DNA of 64,000 bases from Pedobacter sp. MC2016-15. GTDB taxonomy: Bacteria > Bacteroidota > Bacteroidia > Sphingobacteriales > Sphingobacteriaceae. Location: positions 806,001-870,000 of the forward strand of contig NZ_JAPIVS010000001.1 of NCBI RefSeq assembly GCF_026239695.1. The letters run 5' to 3'. Positions 52,643 through 61,254 of the stretch are shown piece by piece. The translations under genes and the position numbers were made by a program. Every line of letters begins with the position of its first letter. Positions within the stretch are counted from its first letter, which is position 1. The notes under the pieces are model-generated. The model was not told the DNA's origin. It made no database searches and saw only the letters and a program-made list of their open reading frames with translations.

Positions 52643-54145
52643 CTACAATGGATTTTGCGTTAACTTATCCAGTGTGATCTCCCGCTCAGGAATAGGTAAA
52701 AGTAGTTTATTTGCCGTGACTACATAGGATCCTGCAGGAAATTGTGCAGGTGCTTTAGCCACTTCGCGGGCACCATGTGCGTTCATCACCTCTACAGCAG
52801 CACCTGTTCTTACCAGATCATACCAGCGGTGGTTCTCGAAGGCCAGCTCCACCTTGCGCTCCTGCGCGATAGCGTTTCTGAAAGCCTGCTGACCAGATAC
52901 ATCCAGTGCAGGATTAGCGTTACCCGCAGTTTTAGGTGCCAGGCCTGCCCTTGCACGTACGGCATTGAGCAGACTGAAAGCCTCGCCTCCGGCAGCAAAA
53001 CCCTGTTCGTTAAGACATTCTGCAATTTCCAGCATCACATCCGCATAACGGATGATCGGGAAGTTCACATTTGTTTGTCCGGCTTGTACAAAACCCTGGT
53101 TATATTTGGTGATATAAGGAACCGGTCTGAAAACTCCGTTTAGCGTATACCCCTCAGACAGAGAACTAATTTTGCGCTGATCGCCTGTCTCATAAGCCGC
53201 AATCAGGTCAGTAGATGGTGTGTTCCATCCGGCATTAAAGCTCAGGTTGAATCCCGGATCATTGGTAACGCTGGTACCAGAATCGAATGGTGCAAACTGG
53301 TACATAAAGTTACTCGACAGACCAGGATCTGATCCCAGGTATTGAATTTCAAAGATCGACTCAGCGTTGTTCTTATTCGCCGGGACGAAGATCGATGCGT
53401 AGGTAGACATGAGGCTGTAGCCCGTTACCTTACGCAAGGCTGTTAAAGCACTGGCATAATCTTTCCTGGTCAGGTATACTTCGCCCAAAAGCGCATTTGC
53501 CGTACCGCTGGTTACCCTGCCCTTATCTGCAGCACCATAGCTAGCAGGTAATTTAGTTGCGGCATCGCTAAGGTCGGAAATGATCTGCTGATATACCGCT
53601 TCGGCCGTTGCCCTGCCCTGCGATCCAGCCTGCTCAGGAGCAGAAACGGTGGTTAAGCGCAAAGGAACTCCACCAAACTGGCGTACAAGATTGAAATAAT
53701 GAAAGGCACGCAGCAACTTAACCTCGCCAACAGCCTGGTTACGGCTCTGGTCGGACATCGTGATCCGAGATTCGTTACCCAGCACATCATTACAGCGCGC
53801 GATACCGGTATAAGTTTGTCCCCAGAAATCCTGGATCAGCGTATTCGTGGAGATCACGAGAAACTGGTCGACAAACTCGCGGTTTTCCTGTCCCCTTTGC
53901 GGCGCATTGTACTGAAATGTAGTGTTATCGGCACGCATTTCAGCAAAAACCCAGTAGCTGAAAAGTCCGAGATCACGTAATGAGCGGTAAGCCCCGTTCA
54001 CGCCCTGCTTGATATCTGATTCTGTATTCCAGTAGTTGGCTCCGGTAAGACTGGCTTCAGGTGGCTGTTCCAGAAATGATTTTTTACAGGATGTTCCCAA
54101 AAGACAGAGCACAACGAGGATGGTATATTTATATTGATTAATCAT
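52643..54145 (-). CDS. SusD/RagB-family outer-membrane lipoprotein (locus 3)
   Basis: 500 residues with a lipoprotein signal and lipobox LGTSC (Cys near 20). Typical SusD blocks: FLEQPPEASLTGANYWNTES at the mature start, VGEVKLLRAFHYFNLVRQFGG, FENHRWYDLVRTG and the C-terminal LLPIPEREITLDKLTQNP. It captures substrate at the cell surface with its SusC partner, eighteen bases upstream, and the rhamnosidase downstream. Confidence 0.95.
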   Translation of the reverse strand: MINQYKYTILVVLCLLGTSCKKSFLEQPPEASLTGANYWNTESDIKQGVNGAYRSLRDLGLFSYWVFAEMRADNTTFQYNAPQRGQENREFVDQFLVISTNTLIQDFWGQTYTGIARCNDVLGNESRITMSDQSRNQAVGEVKLLRAFHYFNLVRQFGGVPLRLTTVSAPEQAGSQGRATAEAVYQQIISDLSDAATKLPASYGAADKGRVTSGTANALLGEVYLTRKDYASALTALRKVTGYSLMSTYASIFVPANKNNAESIFEIQYLGSDPGLSSNFMYQFAPFDSGTSVTNDPGFNLSFNAGWNTPSTDLIAAYETGDQRKISSLSEGYTLNGVFRPVPYITKYNQGFVQAGQTNVNFPIIRYADVMLEIAECLNEQGFAAGGEAFSLLNAVRARAGLAPKTAGNANPALDVSGQQAFRNAIAQERKVELAFENHRWYDLVRTGAAVEVMNAHGAREVAKAPAQFPAGSYVVTANKLLLPIPEREITLDKLTQNPL

Positions 54146-54163
54146 AATGTTTGCTTTAAAAAA

Positions 54164-57100
54164 TTAGAAGGTCATATTTACGCCCATGGTGATTGTTCTT
54201 GGCAGTGGATATCCCAGGAAATCCCGGCCCGGCGTCAGTGCATTGGCACCGTTCGTCAGGGCTTCCGGATTGCCACCACTGTATTTAGTGAAGGTAACCA
54301 GGTTCTGTACGCTGCCATATACCCTTAGTCCTTTGAAGAAATTGGCTTTAGTGGCAAATTTCTGTTTGAAGTTATAACCAAGGGTGATGTTCTGGATACG
54401 AAGAAAACTCGCGTCCTCGATCCATGCAGAGTTGACATCACGGTACAATACACGACCGCCATTGGTAGTTGGGGTAACCCCATCGCCCGGGTTTTCCGGA
54501 GATCTCCAGCGGTTGAGCACCTTGCGGTCCACATTAAACACCCCATCGATATTGCTCAGGAACTCATTGGAGCTCTTCATGATCTCTCCTCCCTGTGATC
54601 CTACCAGGAGGATATTCAAATCAAAGTTTTTGTAGCCAAAGTTGTTAGTCAGGCCATAAGTAAAATCAGGATATGGATCACCGATTACGGCAAAATCTTT
54701 TACCGGTTCAATGATGCCATTGCCATCAACGTCGCGGTATTTGATCGATCCAACCACAGAAGAAGCATTTTTTGGAGAGTTATTGAAGTCGGCCTGATCA
54801 CGGTAAACCCCTTCGACGATATATCCATAGAATTGTCCCAGTGGTTTTCCCACTTCGGTTTTATGCGTAAAGTTTCCTTCGCCACTGCGCCCTGAATAAA
54901 TAGGTGCATTGTTCTGGTTTAAGCCCAGTACAATGTTTTTATTAAAGGAGATATTGGCACTCGTGTTCCAGGTAAATCCGCCGCTGAGGATATCTGCAGA
55001 AACCGTTCCTTCGAAACCTCTGTTACGCATTTTACCAAGGTTTACTGTAGCACTGGCAAAGCCCGATGACAGCGGCAGCTCATTGCTCAGCAGGAGGTTA
55101 TAGGTAATACGGTTGTAGTAATCAAGTGTAAAGTTTACCCTGTTTTTAAGGATGGACATGTCCACTCCCATATCAAACTGCTTTGAGTTTTCCCAGGTCA
55201 GCTCAGAGTTACTGATACTCGTTGATGCACGTCCGCCGGCAACAGTGCCGCCAAAGGTATAGTTGGCACTGCCCACGTTTGAGGCATAGAGGTAGTTACC
55301 GATGTTGAAATTTCCTGCCAGACCATAGGTTGCACGCAGCTTCAGGTTACTTACCCATTTCACTTCTTTCATGAAATCCTCTTCGGATACACGCCAGCCC
55401 AGAGCTGCCGAAGGGAAAGTTCCGTAGCGTTTATTGGCACCGAAGCGCGATGAGCCGTCAGACCTGATGGAGGCGGTTACGAGGTAGCGGTCTTTGAAGG
55501 TATAGTTTACACGGGCCAGGTAAGAAATCAGCGACCACTTGTCTACATTGGCTCTTTGTCCGTTGATCAAAGGCGATGCGTTAATCGTTTCGATCAGATT
55601 GTCCGGATAGTTTGTTGCGTTAATGCCAAAGCCTTCACTTCTTTCCTTTTGTGCGGTATAACCCAGCAGGGCATTAAATTTATGGTCCTGCCCAAAGTTT
55701 TTATCATAGTTTACCGTCAGCTCTGAAAGCCAGTTAAAAGCTTCTCCATAGTCTGTGCTGGATCCTGGAATGGCTGGATTGGGATTCTGGTTGCTGGTTT
55801 CCCCATAAACAAAAGAAGGACTGAAAGAGGACGACTTGTTGCTGGTGTAATCCACGTTATAGGCGTACTTCGCTTTCAGGCCGGTCATGATTTCCAGCTC
55901 TGCTGTGGCAGATGCTAGTCCGCGGAAATATTTAGCGTTTGTGCCTGCAAATTCCAGCGTATTCAAAGGGTTTCCGGCGCCAATGGCACCTGGTGAGGTA
56001 ATGAATAAGGTGCGACTGCCATCTGGCTGATTGATCGGCACGATGGGACTCAGCCAGAGCGTGCGGGTAAGCACATCGCGCTGTCCGGTTTCAAAGGAGT
56101 TGCGGTTCTGGATACCCCCACTTGGTGCGATATTCAGGGTCACCTTTAACCTTTTACTTAACTGTGACTGCACATTTGCCTGTAAGGTATAACGGGTGTA
56201 ATCGGTGTATTTGATCGTACCATCCTGTTTGAGACGGCCCACAGAAAACGAGTATTGGGTGCTGTCTGTTCCGCCGCGCAAGCTCGCATCGATGTTGTGC
56301 TGTATGCCCGACTGCAGAACCGCATCATACCAGTCGGTACCCTCGCCATATTGTGCAGGGTTGCGGAATTGCTCAGGAATATCTGCATCAGTAGCAACGC
56401 GGCCCTGTGCTGCAAAGGCATCCACAATCATATCTCTACGGAACTGCGCATATTCCGTTCCGTTTAAGACTTCCTGCCTGCCTTTCTGTGGTACCTGCTG
56501 TACACCGATATAGGAATTGACATTCACTATCGGAGCTCCTTTTTTTCCTTTTTTGGTGGTGATGATCACGACACCATTGGAACCTCTGGAACCATATATT
56601 GCTGTTGAGGAAGCATCTTTCAGTACACTCACAGATTCGATATCATCGGGACTCAGCACGTTCAGTGGATTGTAAACCTGTCCGGTGGTGTTGGAGATGG
56701 CGAAACCGTCGATTACGTACAGCGGATTATCGCCGGCGCCGATGGAGCCCGAACCACGCACACGTACGGTTGTTCCCCCGCCCGGTGTACCCGTGGTCTG
56801 GCTGATGCGCACACCCGGCATCTGCCCTACGAGTTTCTGATCGATAGATGCCACCGGAAGATCTTTAACCTGTGCCGCAGTGATGGTAGCTACCGAACCG
56901 GTAAGGTCTTTTTTCTCGCGGCTGCCATAGCCAATAACTACGACTTCATTTAAGCCCTGGTTGCTATCCTGCAGCACGGCGTTTACCGTAGTTCTGCCGC
57001 TCACCGGCACTTCCAGGCCAGTAAAACCGATATAAGAAAATACCAGCACGGCATTTTCCTCGACGCTGATTTTATAGTTCCCATTTTGGTCGGTCATGGC

Positions 57101-57565
57101 ACTACCCTGTCCGTTTTTCTCCCTAACAGTTACCCCGGGAAGTGGTTCGCCCTTGGTGTCTGTAACTTTACCTGTAAGCGTAACTTTTGCAGCTTTCACT
57201 ACTGGTTTTGCAGAAATCAGGATCGTTGTATTTTCTATTTTGTACGACAGCGGCTGGTTGGCGAAGCAAAGCTCCAGCACTTGCTGTAATGTCGCATCCT
57301 TGACTTTTAAGCTGACTCTCTTTGCGAGTTTGAGCTCATCACTTTTGTAAAGAAAGTCGTACCGGGTCTGAGCCTGTACCTGATCAAATACATCAGCCAG
57401 GGTCGCCGTTTTCACGTTGAGCGATACCCGCTGTGCATAGGTTGCCGCCGATACCTGCATGAAGGTTACAGCGATCAATATAAACGTTAACTTCATGATC
57501 AGTATCGTTTTTAATGGCCAGCAGCGTTGCCTGCCGCCCTTTAGAGCAGTAAAATTTTTGTACAT
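54164..57565 (-). CDS. SusC/RagA-family TonB-dependent outer-membrane transporter (locus 3)
   Basis: 1133 residues. Signal region ends at FMQVSAATYAQR; STN domain (about 50-120), CarboxypepD_reg-like domain (about 128-205, 'LTGKVTDTKGEPLPGVTV'), plug starting LNEVVVIGYGSREKKDLTGS with NGVVIITTKKGKKG, beta-barrel to the terminal ITMGVNMTF. With its STN domain it can signal through the FecR/sigma pair upstream. Expected cargo is rhamnosylated oligosaccharides or glycosides, inferred from the GH78 gene. Both this and the locus-2 SusC begin with MYK-x-F and have unusually long charged stretches before the hydrophobic signal. Confidence 0.95.
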   Translation of the reverse strand: MYKNFTALKGGRQRCWPLKTILIMKLTFILIAVTFMQVSAATYAQRVSLNVKTATLADVFDQVQAQTRYDFLYKSDELKLAKRVSLKVKDATLQQVLELCFANQPLSYKIENTTILISAKPVVKAAKVTLTGKVTDTKGEPLPGVTVREKNGQGSAMTDQNGNYKISVEENAVLVFSYIGFTGLEVPVSGRTTVNAVLQDSNQGLNEVVVIGYGSREKKDLTGSVATITAAQVKDLPVASIDQKLVGQMPGVRISQTTGTPGGGTTVRVRGSGSIGAGDNPLYVIDGFAISNTTGQVYNPLNVLSPDDIESVSVLKDASSTAIYGSRGSNGVVIITTKKGKKGAPIVNVNSYIGVQQVPQKGRQEVLNGTEYAQFRRDMIVDAFAAQGRVATDADIPEQFRNPAQYGEGTDWYDAVLQSGIQHNIDASLRGGTDSTQYSFSVGRLKQDGTIKYTDYTRYTLQANVQSQLSKRLKVTLNIAPSGGIQNRNSFETGQRDVLTRTLWLSPIVPINQPDGSRTLFITSPGAIGAGNPLNTLEFAGTNAKYFRGLASATAELEIMTGLKAKYAYNVDYTSNKSSSFSPSFVYGETSNQNPNPAIPGSSTDYGEAFNWLSELTVNYDKNFGQDHKFNALLGYTAQKERSEGFGINATNYPDNLIETINASPLINGQRANVDKWSLISYLARVNYTFKDRYLVTASIRSDGSSRFGANKRYGTFPSAALGWRVSEEDFMKEVKWVSNLKLRATYGLAGNFNIGNYLYASNVGSANYTFGGTVAGGRASTSISNSELTWENSKQFDMGVDMSILKNRVNFTLDYYNRITYNLLLSNELPLSSGFASATVNLGKMRNRGFEGTVSADILSGGFTWNTSANISFNKNIVLGLNQNNAPIYSGRSGEGNFTHKTEVGKPLGQFYGYIVEGVYRDQADFNNSPKNASSVVGSIKYRDVDGNGIIEPVKDFAVIGDPYPDFTYGLTNNFGYKNFDLNILLVGSQGGEIMKSSNEFLSNIDGVFNVDRKVLNRWRSPENPGDGVTPTTNGGRVLYRDVNSAWIEDASFLRIQNITLGYNFKQKFATKANFFKGLRVYGSVQNLVTFTKYSGGNPEALTNGANALTPGRDFLGYPLPRTITMGVNMTF

Positions 57566-57640
57566 TTGAATGTCGGATTAGTGTTTAAGGTTGTATGCTA
57601 TGCAATTGAAACAAACGGTCTGACCTGGCTTATTGCCCGA

Positions 57641-57668
57641 GACCAGGGGCGGGCCAACGCTCCTGGTT
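57641..57668. other. Hairpin between fecR and susC (locus 3)
   Basis: ACCAGGGGCG (57642-57651) pairs with CGCTCCTGGT (57658-57667) with one G-T pair and a 6-base loop. The CCAGG of its left arm can instead pair with CCTGG at 57624-57628, so two exclusive hairpins are possible. Confidence 0.65.
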
Positions 57669-57697
57669 CTTCGTCAAAACGTTTGGAATAGTTTGAT

Positions 57698-58912
57698 TTA
57701 TTCCATAATCTCGATCCTCCTTCCAATGATTTTAAAGTGTAAATGTGGATCCAGTTGTTCCAGGTGGCTGAGCAGCTCAGCTATGCTTTTATTACGGTAA
57801 AATGTACCGCCAAACTGTTTGTTGCTCATCTGATTCTGCTTAAATTCTACCTCCACATCATACCAGCGTGATACCTGTTTCATGATGCTCCTGATATCCT
57901 GGTCGTCAAAGCGGAAGTAGCCATTCTTCCAGGCCATCGCCTGCGCTACATTAGCCTGTGAGATTTGAATCTGATCTGAGTTTTTGCTGGTAGAAGCCTG
58001 CTGCCCCGGACTGAGCAGGCGCTGGTTTTTACCCTTAGTCAGCTGCACCGAACCTTCCAGCAATGTAGTTGTGGCAATTTCATCATCCTGGTATCCTGCA
58101 ACATTGAAATGTGTACCAAGGACTTTGATTTCTGTCTTGCCGGTTGTGACCACAAAGGGCATCGCGGCATTTTTGGCTACTTCAAAATAGGCTTCGCCAT
58201 TCAGGATCACCTGACGTTTCTCTCCTTTAAAAGCAGCAGGAAAATGCAGTGATGATGCAGAGTTTAACCATACTTTTGTGCCATCGGGCAGGGTAATCTG
58301 ATATTCGCCACCCTTTGGGGTCTGCAGGTTGTTGAACGCTGCTTCATATTCGCTTTGTGTTTGCACAGCGGATGCCTGACTTGCCTGATAAACGATCTGC
58401 CCGGATTTTACTTTCCTGATCCCGGAATCACCTGTCCCCTGCAAAATGCCTTTCTGCTGGGCTTCGAGATCGATCACCTTACCGTTGCCTAACGTGAGTG
58501 TCGCCTTTTTGCTGCCGGGGGTAATGATTGTCGCTGCGCCGGATCTTCCAGCAGCGAGCTGTTGCGTATGAGGCTGTTTTGAAGGGCGATATAGAAACAA
58601 ACCGGCTGTCAGCAATACCAATACTGAGGCTGCTGCATAATACCATTTAAAGGATATGCGACGCGGGCTGTCCGCAGGTTCCAGTGATTTGATATAACGC
58701 TCGTCGGATAGTATAGCTTTATAGATGTTATCGGAATCTGTCTGATCTAAGTGCCGCTCCTCGGGCAGGGCAAACAAAACCTCATCCATCACGGCCGCAA
58801 TCTCTGCCGGATCTTTGATATCGAGATACTCCAATAATCCCTTACAATCAGATGGACTGATCGTATGATCAAAATATTGCTGTAAGAGTTCCCTTAATTT
58901 TTCCTCTGTCAT
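57698..58912 (-). CDS. FecR-family anti-sigma factor (locus 3)
   Basis: 404 residues from the ATG at 58912 (MTEEKLRELLQQYFDHTISP); a frame start at 58960 would add a tail not seen in the family. One membrane span (about 92-111, 'WYYAAASVLVLLTAGLFLY'), FecR domain with ITLPDGTKVWLNSASSLHFP and VILNGEAYFEVAKN, and a C-terminal DUF4974 domain. It regulates the sigma factor encoded about 90 bases upstream and is separated from susC by the hairpin gap. Confidence 0.94.
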   Translation of the reverse strand: MTEEKLRELLQQYFDHTISPSDCKGLLEYLDIKDPAEIAAVMDEVLFALPEERHLDQTDSDNIYKAILSDERYIKSLEPADSPRRISFKWYYAAASVLVLLTAGLFLYRPSKQPHTQQLAAGRSGAATIITPGSKKATLTLGNGKVIDLEAQQKGILQGTGDSGIRKVKSGQIVYQASQASAVQTQSEYEAAFNNLQTPKGGEYQITLPDGTKVWLNSASSLHFPAAFKGEKRQVILNGEAYFEVAKNAAMPFVVTTGKTEIKVLGTHFNVAGYQDDEIATTTLLEGSVQLTKGKNQRLLSPGQQASTSKNSDQIQISQANVAQAMAWKNGYFRFDDQDIRSIMKQVSRWYDVEVEFKQNQMSNKQFGGTFYRNKSIAELLSHLEQLDPHLHFKIIGRRIEIME

Positions 58913-59001
58913 GATGTGGTTTTGTAAGTCCTGTAAAAAAGACCATTTACAAGAGAACACCGCAGCAAAGGGGGATAACTAGTGGAAGTAGAAATATATT
59001 T

Positions 59002-59577
59002 TTATTTGAACATTATCAGGATCATCAGATAGAATACGTCACAATATCTGAGGTCTTTGCGCAATTTTTTGAGTGCTTCAGTCAGTTGGTTATTGACGGT
59101 GCTTGAAGATATCTGCAGCTCTGAAGCGATCTCGCGGTGTGATAAGCCGGCTTCGCGACTCAAACGATAGACCTTCTGCTGCTGCTGTGGAAGTGTGCGC
59201 ACAATCTTTTCCGTATAATGCAGCAGATCTTTATCCATAATGGCATCTTCCGTAGGATTATGGATTTCTTCCATACGGCCCAGGAGTTTCTCAAAGAGGC
59301 TCTGGGATCTGTTGATCTCACGCAACTTATTTAAAGATAGTCGCTTGGCGATCACAAAGAGGTACAGCCAAAGATTTCCTGCAGCATCCAGCTTATGCCG
59401 GTTCAGCCAGAGTTTGATAAAGCTTTCCTGTACAATTTCACAGGAGAGGTCGTGATCTTTTAAGAAACGGAAAGCAAGATTGTATACTTTGTTGTGGTAT
59501 TTTGAATAGACTAACCTGACGGCAGACTCATGTCCGTCAATCAGAAGTTGAATGTCTTCATCAAAAATATCTTCCAC
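59002..59577 (-). CDS. ECF-type sigma-70 factor (locus 3)
   Basis: 191 residues. Sigma2 blocks: LSCEIVQESFIKLWLNRHKL and NLWLYLFVIAKRLSLNKLRE; sigma4: LPQQQQKVYRLSREAGLSHR and LQISSSTVNNQLTEALKKLR. First gene of locus 3. Like the other two it has a hydrophobic C-terminus (YLMILIMFK). Confidence 0.94.
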   Translation of the reverse strand: MEDIFDEDIQLLIDGHESAVRLVYSKYHNKVYNLAFRFLKDHDLSCEIVQESFIKLWLNRHKLDAAGNLWLYLFVIAKRLSLNKLREINRSQSLFEKLLGRMEEIHNPTEDAIMDKDLLHYTEKIVRTLPQQQQKVYRLSREAGLSHREIASELQISSSTVNNQLTEALKKLRKDLRYCDVFYLMILIMFK

Positions 59578-59869
59578 GTTACCGTCTGTATTTGTTATTT
59601 GGTTGTAGATTGGAAAGTTAGGAAATTAAGTTAATCTGCCAAAGCAAATTGCAATTGATAAAATCATTTAGCAAAGCCTGCAAGTGCTTCCAAAATGAAA
59701 TCCGTTCTTTCAAAATGGGGTGGTCTCACAGAAAGATCGCTCCTATTCCATTTAATCGCAGATAAAATTTTCGGAAAGAAAACCGCATCCATTCATTAGT
59801 GGCGGGTTTCTTCTTCAAAAAGCATGCTTGCAGCCCTGTTTCTGGTCTTGCGATTGTAACCCGGCAGGC
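59578..59869. other. Intergenic region between the locus-3 sigma gene and aspartate kinase
   Basis: About 290 bases between divergent genes. A 34-codon plus-strand frame (59695-59799, MKSVLSKWGGLTERSLL...) has no recognised relative and no clear ribosome-binding site. An imperfect stem (about 59779-59786 with 59802-59809) followed by a T-rich stretch lies before the kinase and might be an attenuator or terminator. No known riboswitch was recognised. Confidence 0.4.
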
Positions 59870-61249
59870 ATGCTAACAGTAGAAAAGATAGGTGGCACTT
59901 CGATGAGTGCGCTTAACAAAGTTATTCAGAACATCATTTTATTTGAGCGCGAGGGCGCCGAACGTTATAACCACATTTATGTGGTTTCTGCATTTTCAGG
60001 GGTCACGGATATGCTGCTGGAGAACAAGAAAACAGGGAAGCCAGGTGTATATCACCGGATTGCCAAACACCTTGATTTCCATGACATGCTGGATCAGGTT
60101 GCAGAATCTCTCAAACAAATCAATAAGAGCCAGGCTGAATTGGGGCTTGACCTGGAACTGGCAGACTGGTTTATTACGATGCGGCTCCATCGCGCAGGGG
60201 TTTACCTGGATAATCTCGTGAACATCCTCGCTTCCGGTTATGTGAGCAAAGAAGGGATATTGCTGGCCGCCAGGGAAATCCTTGCTTCTATCGGTGAGGC
60301 ACATTCTGCATTTAACCTCAGCAATATCCTGCAGCACATGGGGCTGACGACTTCATTTGTAGACCTAAGTGGCTCCGAAGACCATCACCCGCTGACGATC
60401 GACCAGCGCATCAGGCAGTCGTTCAAGGGGCTGGACCTCTCCAACCGCATTTGTATTGTCACAGGTTATACCAAGGGACAGGATGGTATCATGAGGGAGT
60501 TTGACAGGGGCTATTCAGAGGTGACCTTTAGTAAGATCGCGGCGCTACTGAAACCTAAGGAAGCGATCATCCATAAGGAATATCACCTCTCCACGGCAGA
60601 CCCCGGACTGGTTGGTGTGGCCAACTGCCAGCCTGTGGGTTTCACCAGTTATGATATTGCCGACCAGCTGGCGGATGTAGGTATGGAAGCTATCCATCCG
60701 AAGGCAGCCAAACCTCTGGAGATTAACGGGATCGACCTCAGGATTAAGAATACGTTTGAACCTGCACACCCCGGAACGCTGATCACCAAGGATTTTGTAT
60801 GCGCCAAGAAACGTGTGGAGATCATCACAGGGAGCGACAAACTGCTGATCATCGATGTTTATGATCCCTTAATGGTGGGCGCTGTGGGGAGCGACTTAAA
60901 AATTATGCAGATCTTTCAGCAGCACCAGATCAGTTATACCTTTAAAACCACGAGTGCCAACAGCATCTCCCTGGTAATCTGGGAAAAAGATTGCAATCAG
61001 CGACTGGTGAAAGACCTGCAAAATGAGTTTGAGAAAATTACGGTGGAGCCCATAGCACTGGTTTGCGTGCTGGGTTCCAATATGGATCAGCCGGGATTGC
61101 TCGCCAAAAGTGCCAATGCACTCACAGAAAATGGAATCAGCATCAAGAGCGGTGGTTTTGCATTGCGAAAAGTAAACATCCAGTTTCTGGTAGCGAGGGA
61201 GGATTTCAAAACAGCAGTCATTGCGCTCAATGCCGCAATGACTGCTTAA
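59870..61249 (+). CDS. Aspartate kinase (ectoine-type Ask_Ect-like) with C-terminal ACT domains
   Basis: 459 residues from the ATG at 59870, chosen because MLTVEKIGGTSMSA is the family start; the frame is open upstream to an ATG at 59828. The amino-acid kinase domain has the KIGGTSMS phosphate-binding start, VVSAFSGVTD, and the substrate block IVTGYTKGQDGIM with TFSKIAALLKPKEAIIHKEY; two ACT domains follow (about 310-455). It phosphorylates L-aspartate for lysine, threonine, methionine or ectoine synthesis. The TVEKIGGTSMS start and the interrupted kinase domain are like the Ask_Ect group. No other pathway gene is next to it, so the end product is open. Confidence 0.88.
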   Translation: MLTVEKIGGTSMSALNKVIQNIILFEREGAERYNHIYVVSAFSGVTDMLLENKKTGKPGVYHRIAKHLDFHDMLDQVAESLKQINKSQAELGLDLELADWFITMRLHRAGVYLDNLVNILASGYVSKEGILLAAREILASIGEAHSAFNLSNILQHMGLTTSFVDLSGSEDHHPLTIDQRIRQSFKGLDLSNRICIVTGYTKGQDGIMREFDRGYSEVTFSKIAALLKPKEAIIHKEYHLSTADPGLVGVANCQPVGFTSYDIADQLADVGMEAIHPKAAKPLEINGIDLRIKNTFEPAHPGTLITKDFVCAKKRVEIITGSDKLLIIDVYDPLMVGAVGSDLKIMQIFQQHQISYTFKTTSANSISLVIWEKDCNQRLVKDLQNEFEKITVEPIALVCVLGSNMDQPGLLAKSANALTENGISIKSGGFALRKVNIQFLVAREDFKTAVIALNAAMTA

Positions 61250-61254
61250 ACAGA

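Noticed and set aside
59695..59799. 34-codon frame upstream of aspartate kinase as a leader peptide
   Set aside because: It is not enriched in Thr, Met or other regulatory codons, has no clear ribosome-binding site, and the stem after it is imperfect.
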